Notes under the pieces: generated by a model
The model's database searches: none
What the model was told of the DNA's origin: nothing
Seen by the model: the letters and a program-made list of their open reading frames with translations, nothing else
NCBI GenBank assembly: GCA_018695085.1
Contig: JABHOU010000052.1
Location: 1-9,035, forward strand
Direction of reading: 5' to 3'
Source of the DNA: Opitutia bacterium
GTDB lineage: Bacteria; Verrucomicrobiota; Verrucomicrobiia; Opitutales; Seribacteraceae
Length of the DNA stretch: 9,035 nucleotides
Shown: one piece after another, positions 1 to 6,833 of the stretch
Layout of the letters: each line of letters starts with the position of its first letter
Position numbering within the stretch: the stretch's first letter is position 1
Translations under genes and position numbers: made by a program

Positions 1-231
1 AACGTCACCTTTCCACAGAACTCAGACGTAATGCTCCGCAGCCGAGATGGTTCCATGCAATTCGGCCCAACCAACCGAGCAGTAGGAAGCGTTAATTTCA
101 TCGAAAACGTCAAATACGGCGCTACTGCCATCGAGTCCGCCGGGCAGTTCAACGGCAAAGATGGACACTGGGACTCCACTGACCTCACCTTACCCAACGG
201 AAAAGCCGCCATCAAGGTGCGTGGTTTCTGA
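1..231 (+). CDS. C-terminal fragment of an unrecognised, probably surface or exported protein
   Basis: The reading frame is open from the first base of the window and ends at TGA 229-231, so only the last 76 residues are visible and the true start lies outside. The segment is rich in Asn, Gly, Ser and Thr, with short alternating hydrophobic stretches such as SVNFIENVKYGA. It has no Cys, and its composition fits a beta-rich secreted or surface protein. I recognise no catalytic motif. The end resembles the C-termini of large FecR-type or adhesin-like proteins of Verrucomicrobiota, but that is an impression and not a family assignment. It lies 51 nt upstream of an outer-membrane barrel gene on the same strand, with no visible terminator between, so the two may be co-transcribed. 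The product cannot be named from this fragment. Confidence 0.6.
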   Translation, partial: NVTFPQNSDVMLRSRDGSMQFGPTNRAVGSVNFIENVKYGATAIESAGQFNGKDGHWDSTDLTLPNGKAAIKVRGF

Positions 232-282
232 AGCTTGCACAAACTAGATTAAATACAATTTCTGAAGATTATATTTGTACCC

Positions 283-1278
283 ATGAAACAGCTAAAGACT
301 CTCAACAAACTTGCACTAGCCACAATCGGCTTATCCCTAGCTCAAGTTGGCTTTGCTCAGAAGCGTAACTTGGAAGCAACCGAACGCCCTGGAGCGCCGG
401 CCAACATCGGTCAACCCGGTAACGCACCTGCTGCATCCGGTGAAGCATCCGGAGGGGCACCTAGTGATGCGGGAGCTCAACGCCCAGTAAAGCTGAAGAA
501 GAAAGGCGTGTCCACTTATTTTGGCTACAGTTCAAAGTACTTTTACCGATCCAATGCTCTCATGACTAGCGGTCCCAGCGAACAAAAATCAGCAATGTGG
601 ACCAATACCTTCTTTGCCGGAGCAGGCTTGGGTGTGATAGAAACCGATTCATCGGTTATCACTCCTTATGTTGGTGGCAGTTGGACAATCAACGATTACA
701 TAAAAGGCGAACTCTCTCCATTCAATTACAACTCCAGCGGTGCCTACGCTCTTCTTATGGCACAGTATGGAAATGGTTGGTCGACTCGGGCCGGAGTAAG
801 TTACGCCAGTGATCGTAGTACGGAAAGAGACGAAGAAGACTACAAGGAGTTCTTTCCCAGCATCGGAGTAATGAAAGCATATCCGCTTAGTGATTCCACT
901 CTCGGGATTTTTGATGCATCCGTTGGTAAGCACATTACGGACTCGTTTGACTTGTTTAATAACACCGATGCCGGAACCCTCGACAATTGGGAGATGTCCG
1001 CATCATACGGGTTAAGATGGAGACCCAGCGAAAGGCTATCTTTTGGACCTCAGTATCGCTTGAGTTACAAGATTTACGATGATGGTTCAAACAAGGATCG
1101 AGTTGACCTAACCAACATGGTGTCATTGAGAATCGCTTATGAACTGTCGACTTCAGTAACGCTTGATCTTTCGACGGCATACACCAACCGCGACAGCTCA
1201 GGGGTAGATTCCGGAGTAGATCTCGACTTCGAAAACATAGATACTGGAGCTGGCCTTTCGCTGAACGCCCGTTTCTAG
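283..1278 (+). CDS. Outer-membrane beta-barrel protein (porin-like), exported
   Basis: This 331-residue protein starts with a clear Sec signal peptide: Lys-containing n-region, hydrophobic core around residues 9-22, and probable cleavage after GFA at 25. Residues about 27-70 are a low-complexity Pro/Gly/Ala/Ser linker ending in a basic patch (KLKKK). From about residue 75 to the end the protein alternates polar and aromatic residues (for example STYFGYSSKYFYRS), as in antiparallel transmembrane beta-strands, and it ends in Phe (LSLNARF), the usual terminal residue for BAM-dependent barrels. The length and layout suit a barrel of roughly 12-14 strands, in the style of the 'putative beta-barrel porin 2' group, but the family is inferred from pattern only. 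Cargo or ligand is unknown. The ATG at 283 is chosen because the signal peptide begins there; no strong Shine-Dalgarno site precedes it. An exported FecR-domain gene follows, suggesting an envelope operon. Confidence 0.85.
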   Translation: MKQLKTLNKLALATIGLSLAQVGFAQKRNLEATERPGAPANIGQPGNAPAASGEASGGAPSDAGAQRPVKLKKKGVSTYFGYSSKYFYRSNALMTSGPSEQKSAMWTNTFFAGAGLGVIETDSSVITPYVGGSWTINDYIKGELSPFNYNSSGAYALLMAQYGNGWSTRAGVSYASDRSTERDEEDYKEFFPSIGVMKAYPLSDSTLGIFDASVGKHITDSFDLFNNTDAGTLDNWEMSASYGLRWRPSERLSFGPQYRLSYKIYDDGSNKDRVDLTNMVSLRIAYELSTSVTLDLSTAYTNRDSSGVDSGVDLDFENIDTGAGLSLNARF

Positions 1279-1303
1279 AAGTTTCATTTTCCAGATCGGC
1301 CTA

Positions 1304-2182
1304 GTGAAGGTCGGACGGAAGAAATCCACTTCCACATATCGTTTGCATAGGATCAAAATTATATTGATCAGCAACAAGCCAAAGTATTTCTATACTGCAT
1401 TTCTATTTAGTGTGGTATTTTCAAATGCCGCCACAACGACATATGTCGGTGGCAAGGTTGAGGTCATCGATCCCACTTTGTCTGGTGAAGAGTCGATATC
1501 CCTATTGGAGATCAACTCCACTATAGCTCCCAAGCGAGTAGTTTGCACGGGAAGAGGTTCCAGGACTGAAATCCACGACGGTGGTACCATCCTTCGCCTC
1601 GGAGCGAACACAGTGGTCAAGAAGGAGGAACCCGGCAAATACTGGATTCACTCTGGGAGTCTTCTTTTTTGCTCCACCGTCTCCACCACCGTTCACTTCT
1701 CTTCCCTCCAGTCATCCGCCACCTTCGAAGGAAGAGGAACGATCATTCTCGAAACCACCGGAAACGGAGGCTTCAAGCTAATACCCTTGGAAGCCAAAGG
1801 GTATTTCAACACCGCTAAAGATGGAAAAAAGGAAGCCAAAGCGGGGCAGTTGTTGTTTGTCGTAGATAACCCATCTAATTTCGGTGATGCCTACGACATA
1901 GATCTCATGCTTATGCTGCGCTCAAGTCTTTTAATAAACTCTTTTCCCGACCCCCTTCCCACTTTTGAACATATCGGACTGGCCATCTACTCGCAGGAGT
2001 TAAAGCTAAAGGGAAAGTACGATGCCTTGATCGGAAACGCCCCCACTAAAGACAAAGTGCAATTGTGGGCGTTTGAGAGAGGTCAGGGATTTAGCAGAGA
2101 GAAAAAACCGTCAAAAAGTAAATCCACAACCCAAAGCAAAGGGTTTCTGGGACGACTTTTCGGTGGGAGAAGCAAAGAGTGA
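1304..2182 (+). CDS. Exported FecR-domain protein (start GTG 1304 or, more likely, TTG 1364)
   Basis: The longest frame gives 292 residues from a GTG at 1304. A TTG at 1364 looks better: AGGA (1349-1352) lies 11 nt before it, and the product then begins directly with a normal signal peptide whose core is YTAFLFSVVFSNA, cleaved near residue 42 of the long form. Residues about 45-185 (long numbering) match the FecR fold: an opening VGGKVEV strand, the signature TGRGSRTEI followed by DGGTILRLG (82-100), and a GTIILE...GFKLI...KAGQLLFV repeat-like second half. The C-terminus (268-292) is a basic Ser/Lys/Gly tail. Classical FecR proteins are membrane anti-sigma factors paired with an ECF sigma factor. 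This one has no cytoplasmic sigma-binding domain and no sigma gene beside it, so it is more likely a periplasmic or surface beta-sandwich protein. Its stop codon overlaps the start of the next gene. Confidence 0.8.
   Translation: MKVGRKKSTSTYRLHRIKIILISNKPKYFYTAFLFSVVFSNAATTTYVGGKVEVIDPTLSGEESISLLEINSTIAPKRVVCTGRGSRTEIHDGGTILRLGANTVVKKEEPGKYWIHSGSLLFCSTVSTTVHFSSLQSSATFEGRGTIILETTGNGGFKLIPLEAKGYFNTAKDGKKEAKAGQLLFVVDNPSNFGDAYDIDLMLMLRSSLLINSFPDPLPTFEHIGLAIYSQELKLKGKYDALIGNAPTKDKVQLWAFERGQGFSREKKPSKSKSTTQSKGFLGRLFGGRSKE
2165..2170 (+). promoter_or_regulatory. Shine-Dalgarno site deciding the GTG start at 2179
   Basis: GGGAGA lies 8 nt before the GTG at 2179-2181, within the end of the FecR-domain gene. 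It supports this GTG as the true start, and the GTGA overlap with the upstream stop codon suggests translational coupling. Confidence 0.65.
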
Positions 2183-3015
2183 TAAGAGCTATACAGGTCT
2201 ATCTTTGGTTCGTCGCCGCAATAGCGGTCACTTCAGTAAATGCGAAAGATCTAAACGACCTTGGCAAAATCAAACTTAAAGCCTTAAGCGGAGATCCGAG
2301 CTCACAACTTCGCTTGGGTTTTCATTACTCCACTGCGAAAGAAAACCTTGAGGAAGCTTTCTTCTGGTATAAGAAGGCAGCCAAGGCGGGAGAACCATCG
2401 GCTTATCATTACGTCGCCAAGGCTTACGCCACAGGTCGAGGTACCCCTCTAAATCTAGAATTAGCCAAAGTATGGTACGAAAAAGCAGCCTTAAGAGGGA
2501 GTGCAACTGCCATGGCCAAACTGGGAGATTTGATCTCAGTGGACGATGCAAACAATACCGTTAACGCGCTGGCTCACGCATGGTACGCCCTAGCCGTGGG
2601 AAACGGAGAATCCGCATGGACGGAACGACGAGACCGACTGGCCGAGGGAATGTCGGAAGAGACCTTGGAACTCGCCCGGAAAAGAATGGAGGAAATAAAA
2701 GGGAAAATCTTGCCTCCCAAGGAACGCCGACCCACCCCACCCTCTCCTACCAAGAAACGAGGTGAATATCATTTTCAATCCGGGCAGAAATACTTTGGCG
2801 ATCTGAAAGAAGGGCTTCCCCACGGTTATGGTCGTATACAATCACCAGACGGCGAGCGGTTCTTCGGAGAATTCCAAAACGGAAAACCTTACGGATACGG
2901 CACGCATTTTTCGTCCCAAGGTTTCATTATATTCTCAGGTCTGTGGGAAGGCGACAAGGCAATCGCAGGGGACAGTCCGCAAGCCCGCCTGCGAGCCATG
3001 CTCAAGTCGCCCTAG
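2179..3015 (+). CDS. Exported Sel1-repeat and MORN-repeat protein
   Basis: This 278-residue protein has a signal peptide (core VYLWFVAAIAVTSVNA, probable cleavage after residue 22). Residues about 38-142 are Sel1-like TPR repeats, with the typical pattern of A..WY.KAA..G...A...LG..Y..G.G: AFFWYKKAAKAGEPSAYHYV at 60-79, then AKVWYEKAALRGSATAMAKLG at 96-116 and a degenerate third, AHAWYALAVGNGE. A charged helix (148-178) and a Pro/Lys linker (179-195) lead to two MORN repeats: YFGDLKEGLPHGYGRIQ (205-221) and FFGEFQNGKPYGYGTHF (228-244), plus a partial third. Sel1 repeats are alpha-solenoid scaffolds for protein contacts, and MORN repeats are beta-hairpin modules linked to membrane or scaffold association. 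The GTG start overlaps the stop of the FecR-domain gene, so the two are probably made together. No enzymatic motif is seen; a periplasmic scaffold is the best guess. Confidence 0.85.
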   Translation: MIRAIQVYLWFVAAIAVTSVNAKDLNDLGKIKLKALSGDPSSQLRLGFHYSTAKENLEEAFFWYKKAAKAGEPSAYHYVAKAYATGRGTPLNLELAKVWYEKAALRGSATAMAKLGDLISVDDANNTVNALAHAWYALAVGNGESAWTERRDRLAEGMSEETLELARKRMEEIKGKILPPKERRPTPPSPTKKRGEYHFQSGQKYFGDLKEGLPHGYGRIQSPDGERFFGEFQNGKPYGYGTHFSSQGFIIFSGLWEGDKAIAGDSPQARLRAMLKSP

Positions 3016-3146
3016 CCTGCAAACATTACGACTAACCTGTACCACGAGATTCCAACGGACGACACAAGGAGCAAAGTAAGCTCAAGTCCCCCGGCAGAAT
3101 TCATCTGATTGAAGACCCGGATTCTCCCGCCAGGTTAGAGCGGAAT
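3016..3146. other. Convergent intergenic region without a recognised signal
   Basis: This gap separates the 3' ends of the + strand envelope genes and the - strand kor gene group. Transcription from both sides should end here, but I find no GC-rich hairpin with a U-tract on either strand. A weak pairing of AGAAT (near 3096) with ATTCT (near 3121), with a 20-nt loop, is not convincing. No ORF with a ribosome binding site is present. Confidence 0.4.
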
Positions 3147-3386
3147 TCAGAGGCTTGAATGCGATCCGTCGCAGAGGGCGCCTTGCAAGGAATGCTTGCA
3201 GTTGCACAAAGCGATGTTGCGAGTTTCGGTAATCTCGACTTTTTCGGGCGAAAAACCAGTACCCTTGTGAGATCCGTCGCAAAAAGGTTGTTCCGCGGAA
3301 CGACCGCATGAACACCACCAGTATTCCCCGGGTTCCAACTTGAGAACGGCGGGGGTCTTGGAAGGAATGACGGGGTCTTCGCTCAT
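3147..3386 (-). CDS. Double CDGSH iron-sulfur domain protein
   Basis: This 79-residue soluble protein contains two zinc-finger-CDGSH motifs, C-X-C-X2-S-X3-[PA]-X-C-D-G-S-H: CSCGRSAEQPFCDGSH at about residues 25-40 and CNCKHSLQGALCDGSH at about 61-76. Each supplies three Cys and one His, the 3Cys:1His set known to hold a 2Fe-2S cluster in this family (mitoNEET-like and bacterial small tandem CDGSH proteins), so two clusters per chain are expected. Between them is the usual HKGTGFSPEKVEI segment. There is no signal peptide or membrane anchor, so it should be cytoplasmic. The start ATG follows AGGAACTGGAG, which gives two overlapping Shine-Dalgarno options. The gene starts 12 nt after a small membrane-protein ORF and is the last of the korAB group. 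Its role is unproven; electron transfer or cluster handling linked to the ferredoxin-reducing enzyme is an inference from position. Confidence 0.9.
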   Translation of the reverse strand: MSEDPVIPSKTPAVLKLEPGEYWWCSCGRSAEQPFCDGSHKGTGFSPEKVEITETRNIALCNCKHSLQGALCDGSHSSL

Positions 3387-3398
3387 ATTCTCCAGTTC

Positions 3399-3560
3399 CT
3401 AATGATGAGCAGTCGGCGGGTGATGATCCACAACGGAAGCTATAAAAAGCTTCGATGCTGCAATACCCAAAATCACAACCGCAAACATTATCACAGGGAC
3501 GAGAATCATTGGTAGGCGAAACTTCGTGTGCCCAAATTGGGGGTCGTCTATAAAATCCAT
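3399..3560 (-). CDS. Small single-pass membrane protein, unrecognised (53 aa)
   Basis: ATG at 3560-3558 opens a 53-codon frame ending in TAG at 3401-3399. The protein has an acidic N-terminus (MDFIDDPQFGHTKFR), one strong hydrophobic segment from about residue 16 to 41 (LPMILVPVIMFAVVILGIAA, then SKLFIA), and a His/Pro-rich tail (VVDHHPPTAHH). This looks like one transmembrane helix with a short C-terminal tail that could bind metal, though that is only a reading of the four His residues. No strong Shine-Dalgarno site precedes it; the leader is A-rich. It sits 27 nt after the preceding small ORF and 12 nt before the CDGSH gene, which argues for expression as part of that operon. I know no family for it. 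Confidence 0.55.
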   Translation of the reverse strand: MDFIDDPQFGHTKFRLPMILVPVIMFAVVILGIAASKLFIASVVDHHPPTAHH

Positions 3561-3587
3561 GTTTTTTGTTTTGGTTGAATCTGCCCT

Positions 3588-3776
3588 TCAGGTCAACCCG
3601 GAAGGAATTACGAATTGCTTGATCACGAAGATAAATTCATAAGTCTCTAAAAAGTCAGCAAGGTATCGCGGTTGGGTAGGTATTGAGTACGAAGGGGGAA
3701 GACTATCTGTAGACTCAGGTATACTCGCGAAAATGAAACTGCAAAAAAGGAAGAAAAGAACTCGCGTGAGGAGCAC
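3588..3776 (-). CDS. Small exported or membrane-anchored protein, unrecognised (62 aa)
   Basis: The GTG at 3776-3774 is chosen as start because AGGA (3789-3786) lies 9 nt upstream, just after the korB stop. A longer in-frame form would begin with TTG at 3806 inside korB but has no such site. The product begins with a Sec-type hydrophobic segment (LLTRVLFFLFCSFIFASIPE), possibly cleaved after IFA, or retained as an anchor. A Ser/Pro-rich stretch follows (STDSLPPSYSIPTQPR), then a hydrophobic C-terminal segment (YLADFLETYEFIFVIKQFVI). The Cys in the hydrophobic core does not fit a lipobox. The gene follows korB by 14 nt and precedes another small membrane ORF, so it appears to belong to the kor operon. 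Function unknown. It could also be a decaying remnant, but signal peptide and ribosome binding site are intact. Confidence 0.5.
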   Translation of the reverse strand: MLLTRVLFFLFCSFIFASIPESTDSLPPSYSIPTQPRYLADFLETYEFIFVIKQFVIPSGLT

Positions 3777-3785
3777 TCCCTTACT

Positions 3786-3789
3786 TCCT
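3786..3789 (-). promoter_or_regulatory. Shine-Dalgarno site for the 62-aa small ORF
   Basis: AGGA directly follows the korB stop codon and sits 9 nt before the GTG at 3776. It is the main reason to prefer this start over the upstream in-frame TTG at 3806. Confidence 0.5.
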
Positions 3790-3790
3790 G

Positions 3791-4825
3791 TTATTCCACC
3801 ACCCAAGAGTCCGAACCGGTGAGAAGGGCTTGGAGATCACCCTCGCCTTGCTTTGAATGGGAGACTTCCAACTGCTGGGTAACGGCGTCCTCGTATGTTT
3901 CCCTACCTTCGAGTTGGCGAAAAATTCCAAATGGCGTCGGAAACGCGGGATAATTGAGCTGGGAAAGCAAGGCAGGATAGGCAGGATTGGATGTTTTGGA
4001 GTTGTGGATGAGAAGATCACTCTCGTTAACCCCATTCTCACCTAATGTGACAACTTCGGGATCGAAACCATTGACTCGAATTCCCTTGTTGCGTTCAGCT
4101 CCAAAAACCAACGGCTCACCTTCCTCCAAAAACAAGCTTTGCTCAGCTTTGCTCTCTCTCCCTGTAACAGGTTCCCAAGTTTTGTTGTTATAGATAACGC
4201 AATTCTGGAAAATTTCGATGAATGAGGTACCTTTGTGAGCATGAGCAGCCTTAAAAGTCTCAACCATGTGCTTCATATCGGTATCACTTGTTCGGGCCAC
4301 AAAAGTCGACTCGCTTCCTAGTGCAAATAGAAGCGGGTTCACGGGGTAGTCTACAGAACCAACAGGAGTACTTTTAGTCTTTTTGCCTACCTCGGAAGTA
4401 GGGCTGTATTGGCCTTTGGTGAGACCATATATGCGGTTATTGAAAAGCAGTACGTTTACATCCGGATTCCTGCGGATAAGATGAAGCAAGTGATTCCCAC
4501 CGATGGAAAGACCGTCGCCATCTCCCGTCACCATCCAAACGGAGAGTTCGGGGTTAGCCACCTTTACTCCAGTGGCAACTGTAGGTGCACGACCATGAAT
4601 GGTATGAAAACCGTAGGTATTCATGTAATAAGGAAACCGACTGGAACAGCCAATCCCGCTTATAACTACAAATTTTTCCTTCGGAACTCCAAGCTCGGGG
4701 AAGGTGCGCTGTATGGCGTTGAGAATAGCGTAATCGCCACAACCAGGGCACCATCTAACGTCATTGGGTGCGACGAAATCCTTTTTATTGAGAGCGTTTT
4801 CCTCTTCGGGTACTGCCGTTTTCAT
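3791..4825 (-). CDS. korB: 2-oxoglutarate (2-oxoacid):ferredoxin oxidoreductase, beta subunit
   Basis: This 344-residue protein is the thiamine-diphosphate- and 4Fe-4S-binding half of an OFOR/KGOR enzyme, which converts 2-oxoglutarate plus CoA to succinyl-CoA and CO2 and passes two electrons to ferredoxin. The cluster ligands can be read directly: WCPGCGD gives Cys26 and Cys29, GIGCSS gives Cys60 and NCVIYN gives Cys209. The spacing closely follows the Cys12/15/46/197 set known for the Sulfolobus enzyme. The thiamine/Mg motif is GDGDGLSIGGNHL (101-113) with LLFNNRIYGLTKGQYSPTS at 126-144. Length is normal for the longer bacterial KorB type. It follows korA by 21 nt without an evident Shine-Dalgarno site, so it probably depends on co-transcription or coupling. 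Substrate preference (2-oxoglutarate versus pyruvate or other 2-oxoacids) is inferred from family resemblance and not proven by the sequence. Confidence 0.93.
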   Translation of the reverse strand: MKTAVPEEENALNKKDFVAPNDVRWCPGCGDYAILNAIQRTFPELGVPKEKFVVISGIGCSSRFPYYMNTYGFHTIHGRAPTVATGVKVANPELSVWMVTGDGDGLSIGGNHLLHLIRRNPDVNVLLFNNRIYGLTKGQYSPTSEVGKKTKSTPVGSVDYPVNPLLFALGSESTFVARTSDTDMKHMVETFKAAHAHKGTSFIEIFQNCVIYNNKTWEPVTGRESKAEQSLFLEEGEPLVFGAERNKGIRVNGFDPEVVTLGENGVNESDLLIHNSKTSNPAYPALLSQLNYPAFPTPFGIFRQLEGRETYEDAVTQQLEVSHSKQGEGDLQALLTGSDSWVVE

Positions 4826-4846
4826 CGTGATGGCGATAGAATATAA

Positions 4847-6691
4847 TTAGCGTATCGTTTCAAGTATCTTATTGCTAAGCTCAGAAACCTTAAAAGGTTG
4901 CCCCTGCACCTTGGAATAGGAAATTACATCAATGAGATACTTCGAACGAATCAAGAGGCTCAATTGACCCATGTTTAGTTCAGGAATGAGAACTTGTTTG
5001 AATTTGGAGAGGATATCACCCAAATCGTTGGGAAAAGGATTCAGATTGCGAAGATGTAGGCTGCTGACAGGAAAACCTTCCGTTCGTAAGTTACGTACCG
5101 CGGAAGTAATTGCACCATAAGTGCCACCCCATCCAAGAACCAGAACATCACCGCCTTCAGCATCGCCAAACACCTCGGATGGAGGAAGAGAGTTGGCGAT
5201 TGCATTGACCTTGTCTGCTCTCAACCGCGTCATTTCTTCATGATTGTTGGGATCATAACTGACACCGCCCTCCTCATTTTTTTCTAAACCGCCAACCCGA
5301 TGCTCCAATCCGACTTGTCCGGGAATGGCTTGATCGCGAGCGAGAGTAGAAGGGTCTCGCTTATAAACAACGTATTCTTCGTTGGAGTCGGCAAATGGGA
5401 CCTCAAGATCAGGTAGGTCGGAAACATTAGGGATCAGCCAAGGTTCGGCCCCATTCGCGATATAAAGATCACTCAAAAGAATAACCGGTGTTTTGTAGGT
5501 AATGGCTATTCTTGCAGCCTCGATAGCGCAATCAAAGCAATCGGAAGAAGAATGGGCAGCAATGATCGGGATTGGACTGTCGCCATTTCGCGAATACATG
5601 CTCTGCAAAAGGTCACTCTGTTCGTTTTTAGTAGGCAAACCCGTACTTGGACCTCCGCGCTGAACATTGCAAATGATCAAGGGCAGTTCGGTAATTGAAG
5701 CCAAACCGATGAATTCGCTCTTTAAGCACATTCCTGGCCCACTGGTGGCGCAAACAGAAAGCTTACCTGTAAAACTAGCACCCAAGGCCATACCCATCGC
5801 AGCTATTTCGTCTTCGGCTTGAATAGTCTTTACGCCAAAATGCTTAAGTGCGGAAAGACCTTCCAAAATAGGAGATGCAGGGGTTATGGGATAACCTGCA
5901 TAGAGTAATTCAAGCTTAGCTTGTTTTGCTGCAGCGACCAACCCATAGACCAATGCCTCATTGCCCGAAATTTTGCGGTAAACACCAGCATCAACGGGAG
6001 CCTTGGCGATTTGGTATCGATTTCGGGCCGATTCCATCGTGTCGCCCAAGTTGAAACCAGCTTTGAGCGCAAGTGTGTTGGCCTCTGCCAAAACCGGTAG
6101 GCGCTTGCCCCACTTGTCTTGAAAGAACTTAAGCGTTGGCTCTAACGGACGACCGTACACATAATACATAAAGCCAAGAGCGAAGAAATTCTTGCAACGC
6201 GCCTTGTCGGTAGGCTTGAGAGGACTTTCGGAAAGCGCCTCCTTCGTCAAATTCGTAAAGTCTATCTCGACAAGATGATATTTATTCCGTAAGTCATCGT
6301 CCTCAAGCGGATTAGTTTCATAACCCGCCTTCGTCAAATTCATCTTTTTAAAGGCTTCAGTATTGACTACAAGCATGCCGCCAGTCGGCAAATCAGCTAA
6401 ATTCGACTTGAGAGCCGCCGGATTCATGGCGACAAGTGCATCGGGTTCGTCACCGGGCGTAAGAATTTCACGGCTCCCGAACTGTACCTGAAAGCCGGAA
6501 ACACCCGCCAAGGTTCCTGCAGGAGCTCTGATTTCCGCAGGAAAATCGGGCAGAGTAGCTATGTCGTTTCCCGCAAATGCACTGCTGTCGGTAAATCGTT
6601 CACCAACAGTCTGCATACCATCGCCGGAATCACCCGCAAAACGGACAACAGCAGAGTCGATTTCAATAAAATTATCTTTGGCTTGTGCCAT
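4847..6691 (-). CDS. korA: 2-oxoglutarate (2-oxoacid):ferredoxin oxidoreductase, fused gamma-alpha subunit
   Basis: This 614-residue protein carries two fused domains. Residues about 13-205 are the gamma (POR/KOR catalytic gamma) domain, opening with VRFAGDSGDGMQTVGERF and followed by the region FPAEIRAPAGTLAGVSGFQV. Residues about 240-430 are the alpha pyrimidine-binding domain, with the diagnostic YPITP motif (267-271), the QAEDEIAAMGMALGAS helix with its conserved Glu, the TSGPGMCLKSEFIGLA segment and QRGGPSTGLPTKNEQSDLLQ. The remainder to 614 is the C-terminal domain with VLVLGWGGTYGAI near residues 525-537, which binds CoA or helps form the dimer in the family. With KorB it makes the alpha-beta heterodimer of the two-subunit class. 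The ATG at 6691 starts the expected N-terminus directly; no strong Shine-Dalgarno site is visible. It is the first gene of its group, after a 142-nt gap that could hold the promoter. Confidence 0.93.
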   Translation of the reverse strand: MAQAKDNFIEIDSAVVRFAGDSGDGMQTVGERFTDSSAFAGNDIATLPDFPAEIRAPAGTLAGVSGFQVQFGSREILTPGDEPDALVAMNPAALKSNLADLPTGGMLVVNTEAFKKMNLTKAGYETNPLEDDDLRNKYHLVEIDFTNLTKEALSESPLKPTDKARCKNFFALGFMYYVYGRPLEPTLKFFQDKWGKRLPVLAEANTLALKAGFNLGDTMESARNRYQIAKAPVDAGVYRKISGNEALVYGLVAAAKQAKLELLYAGYPITPASPILEGLSALKHFGVKTIQAEDEIAAMGMALGASFTGKLSVCATSGPGMCLKSEFIGLASITELPLIICNVQRGGPSTGLPTKNEQSDLLQSMYSRNGDSPIPIIAAHSSSDCFDCAIEAARIAITYKTPVILLSDLYIANGAEPWLIPNVSDLPDLEVPFADSNEEYVVYKRDPSTLARDQAIPGQVGLEHRVGGLEKNEEGGVSYDPNNHEEMTRLRADKVNAIANSLPPSEVFGDAEGGDVLVLGWGGTYGAITSAVRNLRTEGFPVSSLHLRNLNPFPNDLGDILSKFKQVLIPELNMGQLSLLIRSKYLIDVISYSKVQGQPFKVSELSNKILETIR

Positions 6692-6833
6692 ATCAAAAAT
6701 GAGGGACTGAAAGTCAGGTTAGCAAACTGGAGAGCGAACAAGAAAGTAGCAATTTACATATTTCGCAATGTATCTTTATTCCGCTTATTTCAAGCTTGAA
6801 AACAAGATTTAAGTTAACTCGCACTAGAAAAAG
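6692..6833 (-). promoter_or_regulatory. Intergenic leader of korAB, probable promoter region
   Basis: This AT-rich 142-nt gap lies between the stop of the 2OG-oxygenase gene and the korA start, both on the - strand. Read on that strand it begins with TTGACT close to the oxygenase stop, and has AT-rich -10-like blocks further on (TACATT, TATGTA), but no pair with good sequence and 17-nt spacing stands out. It also contains a 14-bp palindrome at 6788-6801. No U-tract terminator for the upstream gene is evident, so read-through into korA is possible. Confidence 0.35.
6788..6801. repeat. 14-bp perfect palindrome TTTCAAGCTTGAAA
   Basis: TTTCAAGCTTGAAA reads the same on both strands. It lies 96 nt upstream of the korA start in the AT-rich leader, where an operator could sit. 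No protein can be assigned to it, and a palindrome of this length could be chance in AT-rich DNA. Confidence 0.4.

Noticed and set aside
3160..3285. Repeated GATCCGTCGCA sequences as a DNA repeat element
   Set aside because: They encode the two CDGSH motifs of one protein (Cys-Asp-Gly-Ser-His) and are explained by domain duplication.
3588..3806. Longer 72-codon form of the small exported ORF starting at TTG 3806 inside korB
   Set aside because: It has no ribosome binding site and would add a Gly-rich tail before the signal peptide; GTG 3776 with AGGA upstream is better.
4409..4846. 145-codon frame on the + strand opposite korB
   Set aside because: It is a shadow of the strongly conserved korB coding sequence, with no ribosome binding site and no recognisable protein features.
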